From contig JARXAV010000005.1 in assembly GCA_029865665.1 (NCBI GenBank), forward strand, positions 1-5,259: 5,259 nt of DNA, written 5' to 3'. Under the pieces are notes generated by a model. The model made no database searches and was not told where the DNA came from. It saw nothing but the letters and a program-made list of their open reading frames with translations. Both the position numbers and the translations under genes were made by a program. Numbering within the stretch: the stretch's first letter is position 1; each line of letters begins with the position of its first letter. Source of the DNA: Flectobacillus sp. Lineage in GTDB: Bacteria; Bacteroidota; Bacteroidia; Cytophagales; Spirosomataceae. This document shows positions 1 through 5,259 of this stretch, in pieces.

Positions 1-2473
1 TGGTTTGGAACACAATTGAAGACATACCACCACCAAAATAATTGTTGTATAATTCTATGATTGGCGTGTTAGCGGGGTCAAATTTATCGGTTGCTCGTAC
101 CCAATCAATTTCCGCTTGTACCATGTCATAGTTCACAAATAGTACCTGTGTTTTGCTAGGTGAAACACGGTCGAAGTTGACTAATACAGGCAAATCGTTC
201 TTGAATTGACTTGGAAGACGATGGATTTTTTGCAAACTAGCACTTAAATCTACCATTGATTTTGGGCCATAATAGACAATTGTGTGCTTATACAAGAATA
301 ATTCCTTCAAGAAATTAATCAAGTCCTCTGCCTTTAAAGCTTTTAACTCATCATTGGTTAAGTTGAGTGCATTTTTAGGATTCTTATCGCCAAACTGAGC
401 ATAAGCGGAAAGATTCTGTAAAATGGCGGCCTTGTTCGCTTTTGCGTCGTTACGTTGCTTGATTAAACGTCCTTTTAGTAGTTCTAATGCTTCTGGATTT
501 GCTTTCGAACGAGTTACCAAATCTTCAAAAAGTGAGATGGTTCTGTCAAAATTCTCATTCAAACCAGATACCGTTAAGGTGATATGATGGTCAGTTGACC
601 CCACATTGAAATTACTCGCAAGTTTATAAAACTCTTTGTTGATTTGTTCCGAACTCATCGTTTCTGTACCCAAATAGCTGAGGTATTGCAAGGCAATTGG
701 CAATACCTTACTATTCCAGTTACCCATATCGAAACGGTAATTTAGGCGGAATAAATCATTTTCATCGTTTTTAACATACAAAACTTCAGCGTTGCCAACC
801 TTTCCTTTTTGCAAATCTTTATTGAAATCTAGCCATTTAGGTTGAATATTATCCATCGGCATCGTATTGATTTGTGTCAAGAATGCCGATTGTTTGTCAC
901 GGTTAGTTTCTACTTGGGTAATGGCTGGTTTTTCAACTTTCAGGATGTTTTTATCTTCTCCTTTACGTTTATAGACAAGCACGTAGCCATTCCCGCAGTA
1001 TTTGTTTGCAAAGTCAATTACCTCTTGTTTGCTTACTTTTGCTAAATCGCTTGTTAATGAAGTGGTGGCTGTCCAGTCGTTACTCTTAGAAACAATAAAA
1101 TCTTCCAATAAACCGTAGGCTCTTGTTGAGTTTTTTTCAAGTCCTTGAATGGCTCTTAATTTATAATTTGCGGCAATCGCTTGGATTATCGACTCATCGA
1201 ACTGTCCTTTTTTGAGTAGCTCAAGTTGCTCCAGCAATAAATCTTTCACCTGTTCTAAGGTCTGTCCATTTTTAGGGCTACCCGTCATTTGCCAAACCGA
1301 ATAATCTTTATTCCACTGCGGGTTAGAGCTTGCTCTTAATACTTTTTGAGCTTGCGAAAGATTAATATCAATTAAACCCGCTTTGGAGTTCGACATCAGT
1401 TCGTCAACGATTGTACCAATAACACGCTCTTTGGTACTTAACGCACCAGGCCAACGCCAAGCAATGCTAAGGTTATCAGGATTTGGGCCAAATACTTCAC
1501 GAATAATTGGGGCAGTGATAGGTGCTTCGGGAGTAGGGTTATACGCCTTCACAGGCTTTGGTTTCATATAGGCAAAAGCAACATCAATCTTTTTGATTAA
1601 CTCATCTGAATTGAAGTCTCCCGCCATGATAATTGCCATGTTATTCGGTACATAGTAGTCGTGATAATACTTCCGAATTTCGAGTAATGAAGGGTTTTTC
1701 AAATGCTCAATCGTACCAAGTGTTGTTTGTTGTCCGTAGTTATGGGTCGGGAACAAAGCGGCATTACGCACCTCATATACTTTACGTGGGTCGTTATCCA
1801 ACGCACGGTTTTTCTCTTCATACACCGCTTCTAATTCCGTGTGAAAAATACGTAGAATTGGATTTCTAAAACGCTCTGCTTGTAGGGCAAGAAAGCGATT
1901 AATTGCATTGCTCGGAATGTCTTCGGTATAAACGGTTTGCTCTGTACTCGTGAACGCATTTGTACCTTGACCGCCCATTGAAGCCATCATTTTGTCGTAT
2001 TCATTCGCTATAGAATAGTTGGCGGCTTCTCCTGAGGTTTTGTCTATTTCAGCATAAATAGCTTTTCTCTCAGCCGTATCCGTTGTTTTGTTGTAACGTT
2101 CGTACAGGGCATCAATTTTATCTAACAAAGGTTTCTCTTTTTCCCAGTTTAACGAGCCAAATTTATCCGTTCCTTTAAACAACATGTGTTCTAGGTAGTG
2201 AGCCAAACCCGTATGGTCACGAGGGTCGGTGTTCGAACCTGCTCTTGTTGGGATAAGTACCTGAATACGTGGTTCTTTGTGGTTTTCTGTCAAAATAACA
2301 GTTAAGCCGTTTTTAAGTTGATAAAAGCGGGCTTTCATGGGGTCGTTGGTTACGTAACGATACGAATAACCAGCGGCAGATGCCGTTTTCCAAGTGGGTT
2401 TTGATTGCCCTAGTATCGTTAGTGAACTAACAACAGCTAAAAAACAGACAAACGATTTGATGAGTTTGAACAT
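1..2473 (-). CDS. M16 family zinc metallopeptidase (insulinase/pitrilysin type), exported; C-terminus beyond the left edge
   Basis: An uninterrupted reading frame runs from ATG 2473-2471 to the left edge, giving 824 residues with no stop. Residues 1 to about 23 form a signal peptide (Lys near the N-terminus, hydrophobic core, ending ..LGQ), so the enzyme probably acts in the periplasm or at the envelope. The catalytic M16 domain carries the inverted zinc motif HYLEH: His92 and His96 bind zinc and Glu95 is the general base. The distal Glu ligand is Glu219 or Glu220 in EAVYEEKNRALDND, best aligned as Glu220. Next come an M16_C-type region from about 258 to 440 (..YYVPNNMAIIMAGDF), a second M16-like domain from about 555 that lacks HxxEH, and the start of the last domain with the family motif FGGGMSSIVFQ at 813-823. 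Bacterial two-repeat members are usually about 900-1000 residues, so roughly 150 are missing. The family degrades peptides; the substrate here is unknown. The gene stands alone after a long spacer. Confidence 0.95.
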   Translation of the reverse strand, partial: MFKLIKSFVCFLAVVSSLTILGQSKPTWKTASAAGYSYRYVTNDPMKARFYQLKNGLTVILTENHKEPRIQVLIPTRAGSNTDPRDHTGLAHYLEHMLFKGTDKFGSLNWEKEKPLLDKIDALYERYNKTTDTAERKAIYAEIDKTSGEAANYSIANEYDKMMASMGGQGTNAFTSTEQTVYTEDIPSNAINRFLALQAERFRNPILRIFHTELEAVYEEKNRALDNDPRKVYEVRNAALFPTHNYGQQTTLGTIEHLKNPSLLEIRKYYHDYYVPNNMAIIMAGDFNSDELIKKIDVAFAYMKPKPVKAYNPTPEAPITAPIIREVFGPNPDNLSIAWRWPGALSTKERVIGTIVDELMSNSKAGLIDINLSQAQKVLRASSNPQWNKDYSVWQMTGSPKNGQTLEQVKDLLLEQLELLKKGQFDESIIQAIAANYKLRAIQGLEKNSTRAYGLLEDFIVSKSNDWTATTSLTSDLAKVSKQEVIDFANKYCGNGYVLVYKRKGEDKNILKVEKPAITQVETNRDKQSAFLTQINTMPMDNIQPKWLDFNKDLQKGKVGNAEVLYVKNDENDLFRLNYRFDMGNWNSKVLPIALQYLSYLGTETMSSEQINKEFYKLASNFNVGSTDHHITLTVSGLNENFDRTISLFEDLVTRSKANPEALELLKGRLIKQRNDAKANKAAILQNLSAYAQFGDKNPKNALNLTNDELKALKAEDLINFLKELFLYKHTIVYYGPKSMVDLSASLQKIHRLPSQFKNDLPVLVNFDRVSPSKTQVLFVNYDMVQAEIDWVRATDKFDPANTPIIELYNNYFGGGMSSIVFQT

Positions 2474-2532
2474 AAAATAGGGATTGATTTTGATGAAATG
2501 TGTGAAAATTAAACGGGTATTAAGAATGAATG

Positions 2533-2540
2533 CAAAATTT
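2533..2540 (-). promoter_or_regulatory. Candidate -7 element for the M16 peptidase gene
   Basis: Read on the minus strand this is AAATTTTG followed by CA, one mismatch from the Bacteroidota -7 consensus TAnnTTTG. It lies about 60 nt before the peptidase start codon, which would give a leader of roughly 50 nt. No TTG is seen at the expected -33 distance, so the assignment is weak. A second near match, TAATTTTC at 2511-2504, also lacks a -33 partner. No Shine-Dalgarno sequence precedes the ATG, as is common in this phylum. Confidence 0.35.
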
Positions 2541-2578
2541 CGAATTTTAAATGTTGGATTTAATGGTCTAGTTATCAG

Positions 2579-2607
2579 TTGTTTATAAAAAATATCAACT
2601 AATTTTG
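2579..2607 (+). promoter_or_regulatory. Orphan Bacteroidota-type promoter match on the plus strand
   Basis: TTG at 2579-2581 is followed after 18 nt by TAATTTTG at 2600-2607, a full match to TAnnTTTG with a -33 TTG at a plausible spacing. It points away from the M16 gene into a stretch with no plus-strand ORF, so it would make a short non-coding or antisense transcript, if anything. Such motifs arise easily by chance in AT-rich DNA. Confidence 0.3.
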
Positions 2608-2882
2608 CACGATTACGTAAGTAAATGATATTATTTATATTAAGATGCGAGTTTAATGAGTTTTTAGAGCCTTTCGATAATAGATGTTTTGTTGGTTAAT
2701 CGGCTAATAGATACTTAATGATAGTTTAAATGGCTTAACTATTGGTAAGTACTCGTTGATAAATAGTATATGATATTAGTTGTCCTAATATATGGCATAA
2801 GCTATCAGAGAATAATGGTTTATTTAAATCTTTGAACATTAAACTTTAAACTGACGACTACTTGGTATTAGAGATTAAAATG

Positions 2883-2917
2883 ATAGGGCAACAGAATTAT
2901 CAACGCTGTTGCCCTAT
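2883..2917 (-). terminator. Probable intrinsic terminator after the 132-residue gene
   Basis: A perfect 12-bp inverted repeat, ATAGGGCAACAG (2883-2894) and CTGTTGCCCTAT (2906-2917), encloses an 11-nt loop. On the minus strand the stem is followed by CATTTTAAT, a modest T-rich run; on the plus strand TAATGAATTT follows, which is weaker. The best reading is a terminator for transcription leaving the gene whose stop is at 3063, with about 145 nt of 3' untranslated RNA. It would also insulate the M16 gene. The short T-tract makes an mRNA-stabilising stem a possible alternative. Confidence 0.6.
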
Positions 2918-2935
2918 TAATGAATTTATGAAAAT

Positions 2936-3055
2936 GATAAGTACCCAGACATATTTAACCACATAGGAAGATAGAAAACATAGTTTTGTGAAAAATTACT
3001 TATGTTGACTCTGTTTGTATGTAATTCTTAAAATAAATGTGTCTTAATACTTATC
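2936..3055. repeat. 120-bp imperfect inverted repeat, MITE-like or large stem-loop
   Basis: The outer arms are perfect: GATAAGTA (2936-2943) against TACTTATC (3048-3055). After 3 unpaired nt on each side, AGACATATTTA (2947-2957) pairs with the complement of 3034-3044 at 10 of 11 positions. After an offset of about 8 nt in the right arm, 2957-2983 (containing ACCACATAG and AAAACATAG) matches the reverse complement of 3000-3026 at about 18 of 27 positions. The centre is a 16-nt loop, 2984-2999. Matched arms in the same order suggest a decayed palindromic element rather than chance. No target-site duplication is visible. It begins 7 bp beyond the stop of the 132-residue gene, so it would lie in that gene's 3' untranslated RNA. 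Confidence 0.55.
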
Positions 3056-3062
3056 CAAGGTT

Positions 3063-3461
3063 TTATTTCAGTACTTTAACTTGTTTCCAGTGAAAACCTT
3101 TCTCTGTTTGTTCCTCTGATTGCCATCCTTGAAAAACTAAGTAACTGTTTCCCTTTTGAATGATGTAGAAATAATCGCCAGCACCCGCCCACCAAGCACC
3201 GCAAGCGGCAATTGCTTTTGCAGGAATTCCCTTACTTGGATATTCAGCTTTTACAATAGTTTCAGCATTACCTGTAATTTTAGCAAGTTTGGCTGTTGTT
3301 TTACCAAATACGACGCTAACGGTGGCAGAGGGTGTTCCTTCCGCATTTTCAGGGTAATTTTTAACGATAAATTTAGGCAAAACAGCCACTTTTGAAGCAG
3401 GAGTTTGCGAAAAACCTAAGTGAGCTAAGCAAATGAGGCAAGTAATGAAGAGCGTTTTCAT
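3063..3461 (-). CDS. Exported protein of unknown function, 132 residues
   Basis: I do not recognise the family. The ATG at 3461 opens directly into a signal peptide (MKTLFITCLICLAHLGFSQ), probably cleaved near residue 19, leaving about 113 mature residues. The mature part starts with alternating hydrophobic residues (KVAVLPKFIVKNYP) and continues with a likely beta strand (SATVSVVFG, 46-53). A distinctive segment, AACGAWWAGAGDYFYI, lies at 85-100, followed by a Trp/Tyr-rich C-terminus (YLVFQGWQ at 107-114, FHWKQVKVL at 123-131). There is a single mature Cys (87) and no lipobox. The pattern suggests a small beta-rich envelope or secreted protein. It starts 51 bp after the LolA-like gene with no terminator or clear promoter between them, so co-transcription is likely. 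No Shine-Dalgarno sequence is present; the minus strand there reads CCCTCC, the opposite of one. Confidence 0.85.
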   Translation of the reverse strand: MKTLFITCLICLAHLGFSQTPASKVAVLPKFIVKNYPENAEGTPSATVSVVFGKTTAKLAKITGNAETIVKAEYPSKGIPAKAIAACGAWWAGAGDYFYIIQKGNSYLVFQGWQSEEQTEKGFHWKQVKVLK

Positions 3462-3512
3462 GTATATGGAGGGTAAGTTTTAGTGTTACAAGTTTTAAAT
3501 GAGGCACTTATT

Positions 3513-4247
3513 CTATTTTGCACCTTTCTTTAAGATGGCTTCATCTACTTTTGGATTCAGCACAATTGATTGAGTTTCAACCGTCATCGTTCCGCCACCC
3601 ATTGGACTTGGCGTTTCCATATTATGTGGGAATACTAAACCATCAATCGTTTTGAAATCAGAATAAGTCACCGCAATTTCAATATTTTGTCCTTGAATAT
3701 TTCTCACACCTGTCGATTTTAAGACATAATGAGAATCCTTGCCTACATATACAAAATAGCTTTCACCCTTTTTATCAGCGATGCGAATTTTGTAAACATC
3801 AGCACCATCTAACTTTTCTGTACCCATCAACTTAATGGTATCGCCCTGTATTTTTGCGTGTAATAAACTTCCACCCAATTGGGTTTGTGCTTGTGTTTGC
3901 TTCACTAAAGCATTGGGCATATCCTCAGGTTCGCCTGTGCCACCCATCATAGAAGGTCTTATCATCCAACCTTCATTTCCATCAATGGCAGTAACCATTT
4001 TTTGTCCCATCACAGATACTTCACTGCGGAGTCCTTTTTTGTTAAAAATAACAATTTTATTTTCAATCTCCATCCCCTGAATCGTGAAGGTTGTATTCAT
4101 TTCAACAGTCTTCAAGGCATTCCATTTATCTAGTCCTCCCATAGCTGCGATATGCTCGTCAACGATTTGGTCAACTGATTGAGCAATGCTCATGCCTGAA
4201 AATGCGACCATGACGAAAGCCACTGCCCAAAATTTTCTTAATTTCAT
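3513..4247 (-). CDS. LolA-like exported protein ('outer membrane lipoprotein-sorting protein' type), 244 residues
   Basis: The start is placed at ATG 4247-4245, where a standard signal peptide begins (MKLRKFWAVAFVMVAFSGMS, then IAQ, cleavage near 23). A longer frame from GTG 4298 would begin inside a terminator hairpin and translate its T-tract as Phe-Phe-Phe, so it is rejected. The mature protein opens with a helix typical of Bacteroidota LolA-fold relatives (VDQIVDEHIAAMGGLDKWNA, 25-44). Alternating strands follow, with GNEGWMIRP at 90-98 and YSDFKTIDGLVFPHNMET at 195-212, and it ends in VLNPKVDEAILKKGAK. A Met/Gly/Pro-rich loop lies at 98-110 and a PMGGG loop at 215-219. By family knowledge this fold binds a lipid or lipoprotein acyl chain in a half-barrel in the periplasm. 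True LolA carries lipoproteins to the outer membrane, but this subgroup has no proven cargo. The downstream neighbour is the 132-residue exported protein. Confidence 0.85.
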   Translation of the reverse strand: MKLRKFWAVAFVMVAFSGMSIAQSVDQIVDEHIAAMGGLDKWNALKTVEMNTTFTIQGMEIENKIVIFNKKGLRSEVSVMGQKMVTAIDGNEGWMIRPSMMGGTGEPEDMPNALVKQTQAQTQLGGSLLHAKIQGDTIKLMGTEKLDGADVYKIRIADKKGESYFVYVGKDSHYVLKSTGVRNIQGQNIEIAVTYSDFKTIDGLVFPHNMETPSPMGGGTMTVETQSIVLNPKVDEAILKKGAK

Positions 4248-4272
4248 TGTGATAATATTTTTTTGATGAGGG

Positions 4273-4303
4273 AAAAAAAACCGTTGTGATGCAATCACAA
4301 CGG
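4273..4303 (-). terminator. Strong intrinsic terminator after the 209-residue gene
   Basis: A perfect 10-bp stem, CCGTTGTGAT (4281-4290) and ATCACAACGG (4294-4303), has a 3-nt loop and is followed on the minus strand by eight T residues (4280-4273). This is textbook Rho-independent form for right-to-left transcription. It lies 89 nt beyond the stop of the 209-residue gene. The T-tract ends only 25 nt before the ATG of the LolA-like gene, leaving little room for a separate promoter, so it may act as a leader attenuator. Confidence 0.88.
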
Positions 4304-4332
4304 AAATTAAGTAGTATTATTTTTAAATTCAA
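4302..4332 (-). promoter_or_regulatory. Weak candidate promoter for the LolA-like gene
   Basis: On the minus strand TTG (4332-4330) is followed after 20 nt by TAATTTCC (4309-4302), a partial match to TAnnTTTG (last two positions wrong). If used, transcription would begin at or within the terminator stem, so the hairpin would be partly at the RNA 5' end or lost. No better match lies between the hairpin and the ATG. Low confidence. Confidence 0.2.
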
Positions 4333-4392
4333 CAATTTTCCATGAATGGTTAAAGAAAGGGTATTGGTGGCAACGAATCGCTTTTAGCATTA

Positions 4393-5022
4393 CTAATTAT
4401 CTTTCGAAATACCTGAATAAACCTTCGGATTTGTGGTAAATCGAGACAAGTCAAAGCGTTCATCGTTGAAATTAGTCATACATTCTTTGATGATTTCTCG
4501 AAGATGAATTTCGTGAAGACTCGTCACGTCAAATAATTTTGTATAGTTGTGGTAAGCCTGTGTCTGGAAAATTTTAATCATTTTTTGTTCTTCTCCTTCA
4601 TAAGACTGTATAAAAAACTCCATATTGATTTTTACCCTTCCTTGCTCTTTGACAAAGTTGCGATTTTCTTCAATTTGTAAATCTTTAATTCGGATAATGA
4701 TGGGGGTAAACTCTGGCACAGGTGCTGCACTCATGCGAAGGTAGTCTGCCACCACATGTTGAATGCTGTCATTAAATTGTAATGCTTGAGCATCGCCTCT
4801 TAACCCTGTTCGTGACGTAAATCCTTTGGGTTGAACATTGCAAATGATGCGTTCAATGTAAAATTTTCGATTAGGCAAAAAGAAGTATTCATCCTTGAGT
4901 TCGAGTACTTTAGGTATTGCAATGTTGTTGACCGCTGAGACTTTTTTTGTTGAATCTTGAGCCAGACAGCTTATCGAAATAAGTAATAGTAAAGAGAGCG
5001 TGTGGAGTAACGATTTTATCAT
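4393..5022 (-). CDS. Exported protein of unknown function, 209 residues
   Basis: I do not recognise the family. The ATG at 5022 begins a signal peptide (MIKSLLHTLSLLLLISISCL, then AQ). Cleavage near Ala21 is the likely reading. Cys19, preceded by SIS, is a poor lipobox, so a lipoprotein is possible but not favoured. The mature protein has an extended segment (EYFFLPNRKFYIERIICNV, 45-63) and a probable amphipathic helix (DSIQHVVADYLRMSAA, 85-100). Strands follow (FTPIIIRIKDLQIEEN, 105-120, and GRVKINMEFFIQS, 128-140), then a helix rich in charge (SLHEIHLREIIKECMTNFNDERF, 168-190 overall). The helix-then-strands order is loosely like small periplasmic lipoproteins of the LptE/PqiC sort, but no motif supports a named family. 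It has its own leader and terminator and so looks monocistronic. Confidence 0.88.
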   Translation of the reverse strand: MIKSLLHTLSLLLLISISCLAQDSTKKVSAVNNIAIPKVLELKDEYFFLPNRKFYIERIICNVQPKGFTSRTGLRGDAQALQFNDSIQHVVADYLRMSAAPVPEFTPIIIRIKDLQIEENRNFVKEQGRVKINMEFFIQSYEGEEQKMIKIFQTQAYHNYTKLFDVTSLHEIHLREIIKECMTNFNDERFDLSRFTTNPKVYSGISKDN

Positions 5023-5035
5023 AAAAAATTAAGAC

Positions 5036-5047
5036 GGCCTGATGGCC
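5036..5047 (-). repeat. Short GGCC-TGAT-GGCC hairpin in the leader of the 209-residue gene
   Basis: Two GGCC copies flank a 4-nt loop just 13 nt before the start codon. On the minus strand the stem is followed by GTCTTAATTTTTT running into the ATG. The stem is only 4 G-C pairs (5 with a wobble), too short to call a terminator, but so close to the start that it could affect translation initiation. Confidence 0.35.
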
Positions 5048-5058
5048 AAATTAGTGAG

Positions 5059-5093
5059 TGAACCGTAACAATTAGGCTTATGTTTACGGTTCA
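5059..5093. repeat. Perfect 10-bp inverted repeat in the leader of the 209-residue gene
   Basis: TGAACCGTAA (5059-5068) and TTACGGTTCA (5084-5093) are exact reverse complements around a 15-nt spacer. Neither side has a T-tract, so a terminator is unlikely. The arms are 25 bp apart start to start, compatible with an operator for a dimeric regulator or with an RNA stem-loop in the 5' leader. It sits between the terminator of the transporter gene and the start codon at 5022. No regulator gene is in the window to pair it with. Confidence 0.5.
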
Positions 5094-5120
5094 GAATGAA
5101 CTACTTAGGATGTATAATAG

Positions 5121-5150
5121 CAAAAATCAAGCCACATTAGGCTTGTTTTT
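5121..5150 (-). terminator. Intrinsic terminator overlapping the stop codon of the MFS gene
   Basis: The stem CAAGCC (5128-5133) and GGCTTG (5140-5145) has a 6-nt loop, extended by AAAAA (5122-5126) against TTTTT (5146-5150) with one bulged base. On the minus strand ATTTTTG follows the stem, which fits transcription leaving the transporter gene. The shape is symmetric and could also act on the plus strand, although no plus-strand gene needs it. The stem encodes the last codons of the transporter and its distal arm includes the first two bases of the stop codon. Confidence 0.8.
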
Positions 5151-5259
5151 ATCACTTGGAAAAGAACGAATTGCGATAAATAAAGAAATAAATGTTAAGA
5201 TTGAACCCATAAAGAAGGCCGCTCCAGGAAAATGGATAGGAGCAGTTTCTGAAGTGAAG
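5127..5259 (-). CDS. C-terminal end of an MFS transporter, TetA-like drug-efflux type (partial)
   Basis: The reading frame enters from the right edge and ends at TGA 5129-5127, giving 43 residues. It opens with FTSETAPIHFPGAAFFMG, which resembles the loop and start of the last helix in Bacteroidota TCR/Tet-type MFS transporters. One membrane segment is visible (about residues 13-33, AAFFMGSILTFISLFIAIRS), then a short polar cytoplasmic tail (FPSDKNKPNVA). Family members have 12 membrane helices and export small molecules in exchange for protons; many chromosomal homologues have no proven drug substrate, so resistance should not be assumed. The assignment rests on a short tail and could shift to another 12-helix MFS group. 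A terminator separates it from the next gene. Confidence 0.75.
   Translation of the reverse strand, partial: FTSETAPIHFPGAAFFMGSILTFISLFIAIRSFPSDKNKPNVA

Larger units (their letters stand above)
2474..3062. other. AT-rich intergenic region without a convincing gene
   Basis: 589 bp separate the M16 gene from the stop of the 132-residue gene. No ORF on either strand has a credible length or start. By eye the stretch is much richer in A+T than the flanking genes. It contains the peptidase leader, a plus-strand promoter-like match (2579-2607), a small AT hairpin at 2773-2791 (7-bp stem ATATTAG/CTAATAT, 5-nt loop, no T-tract), a strong 12-bp hairpin (2883-2917) and a 120-bp imperfect inverted repeat (2936-3055). 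The remainder, roughly 2610-2770 and 2792-2880, shows nothing I can identify. Confidence 0.7.

Noticed and set aside
842..1869. Plus-strand ORFs of 62-78 codons (842-1045, 1383-1571, 1633-1869)
   Set aside because: All lie antisense within the M16 peptidase frame, whose translation is continuous and family-like; they have no recognisable domains and are shadow frames.
2931..2970. Tiny plus-strand ORF starting ATGATAAGTACC
   Set aside because: Only about ten codons before a stop and lying within the inverted repeat; no sign of coding.
2474..3062. CRISPR, tRNA or riboswitch in the long spacer
   Set aside because: No regularly spaced repeats, no cloverleaf-like sequence and no conserved riboswitch core were visible on either strand.
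3156..3395. Plus-strand ORF of 79 codons
   Set aside because: Lies entirely antisense inside the 132-residue gene, which has a proper signal peptide; no independent coding evidence.
3835..4080. Plus-strand ORF of 81 codons
   Set aside because: Antisense shadow within the LolA-like gene; Pro/Cys-rich composition without a domain.
4248..4298. 17-residue N-terminal extension of the LolA-like protein from GTG 4298
   Set aside because: It would begin in the loop-side arm of a terminator hairpin and translate the T-tract; the signal peptide starts cleanly at ATG 4247.
5036..5047. GGCC hairpin as a terminator
   Set aside because: The 4-bp stem is too short, and the T-rich run leads directly into the start codon; kept only as a leader hairpin.

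Overview
The window looks like a stretch of a Bacteroidota chromosome, probably Cytophagales-like; this is inferred, since no taxonomic marker gene is present. The grounds are low GC with very AT-rich spacers, no Shine-Dalgarno sequences in front of the starts, leader motifs of the TAnnTTTG type, and exported proteins of kinds common in that phylum, such as a long M16 peptidase and a LolA-fold protein with a typical '..AQ' signal-peptide end. All five supported genes lie on the minus strand, so they read from right to left.

In transcription order: (1) 5259-5127, the last 43 residues of an MFS drug-efflux-type transporter, with an intrinsic terminator overlapping its stop codon; (2) 5022-4393, an exported 209-residue protein of unknown function, with a 10-bp inverted repeat in its leader and a strong terminator (4303-4273) behind it; (3) 4247-3513, an exported 244-residue LolA-like protein ('outer membrane lipoprotein-sorting protein' type), followed after 51 bp by (4) 3461-3063, an exported 132-residue protein of unknown function and a likely operon partner; (5) after a 589-bp AT-rich spacer, 2473 to the left edge, the first 824 residues of an exported M16 (insulinase/pitrilysin) zinc peptidase.

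The 2474-3062 spacer contains no convincing gene. It holds a 12-bp hairpin (2883-2917) that probably terminates the 3063 transcript, a 120-bp imperfect inverted repeat (2936-3055) resembling a decayed MITE or large stem-loop, and one good Bacteroidota-type promoter match on the plus strand with no ORF behind it.

Four successive genes encode envelope or secreted proteins, but nothing shows that they form one pathway. I see no CRISPR array, tRNA, rRNA, transposase, toxin-antitoxin pair or defence genes, and no clear novel system. The most interesting items are non-coding: the terminator only 25 nt in front of the LolA-like start codon, the 120-bp inverted repeat, and the structured leader of the 209-residue gene.
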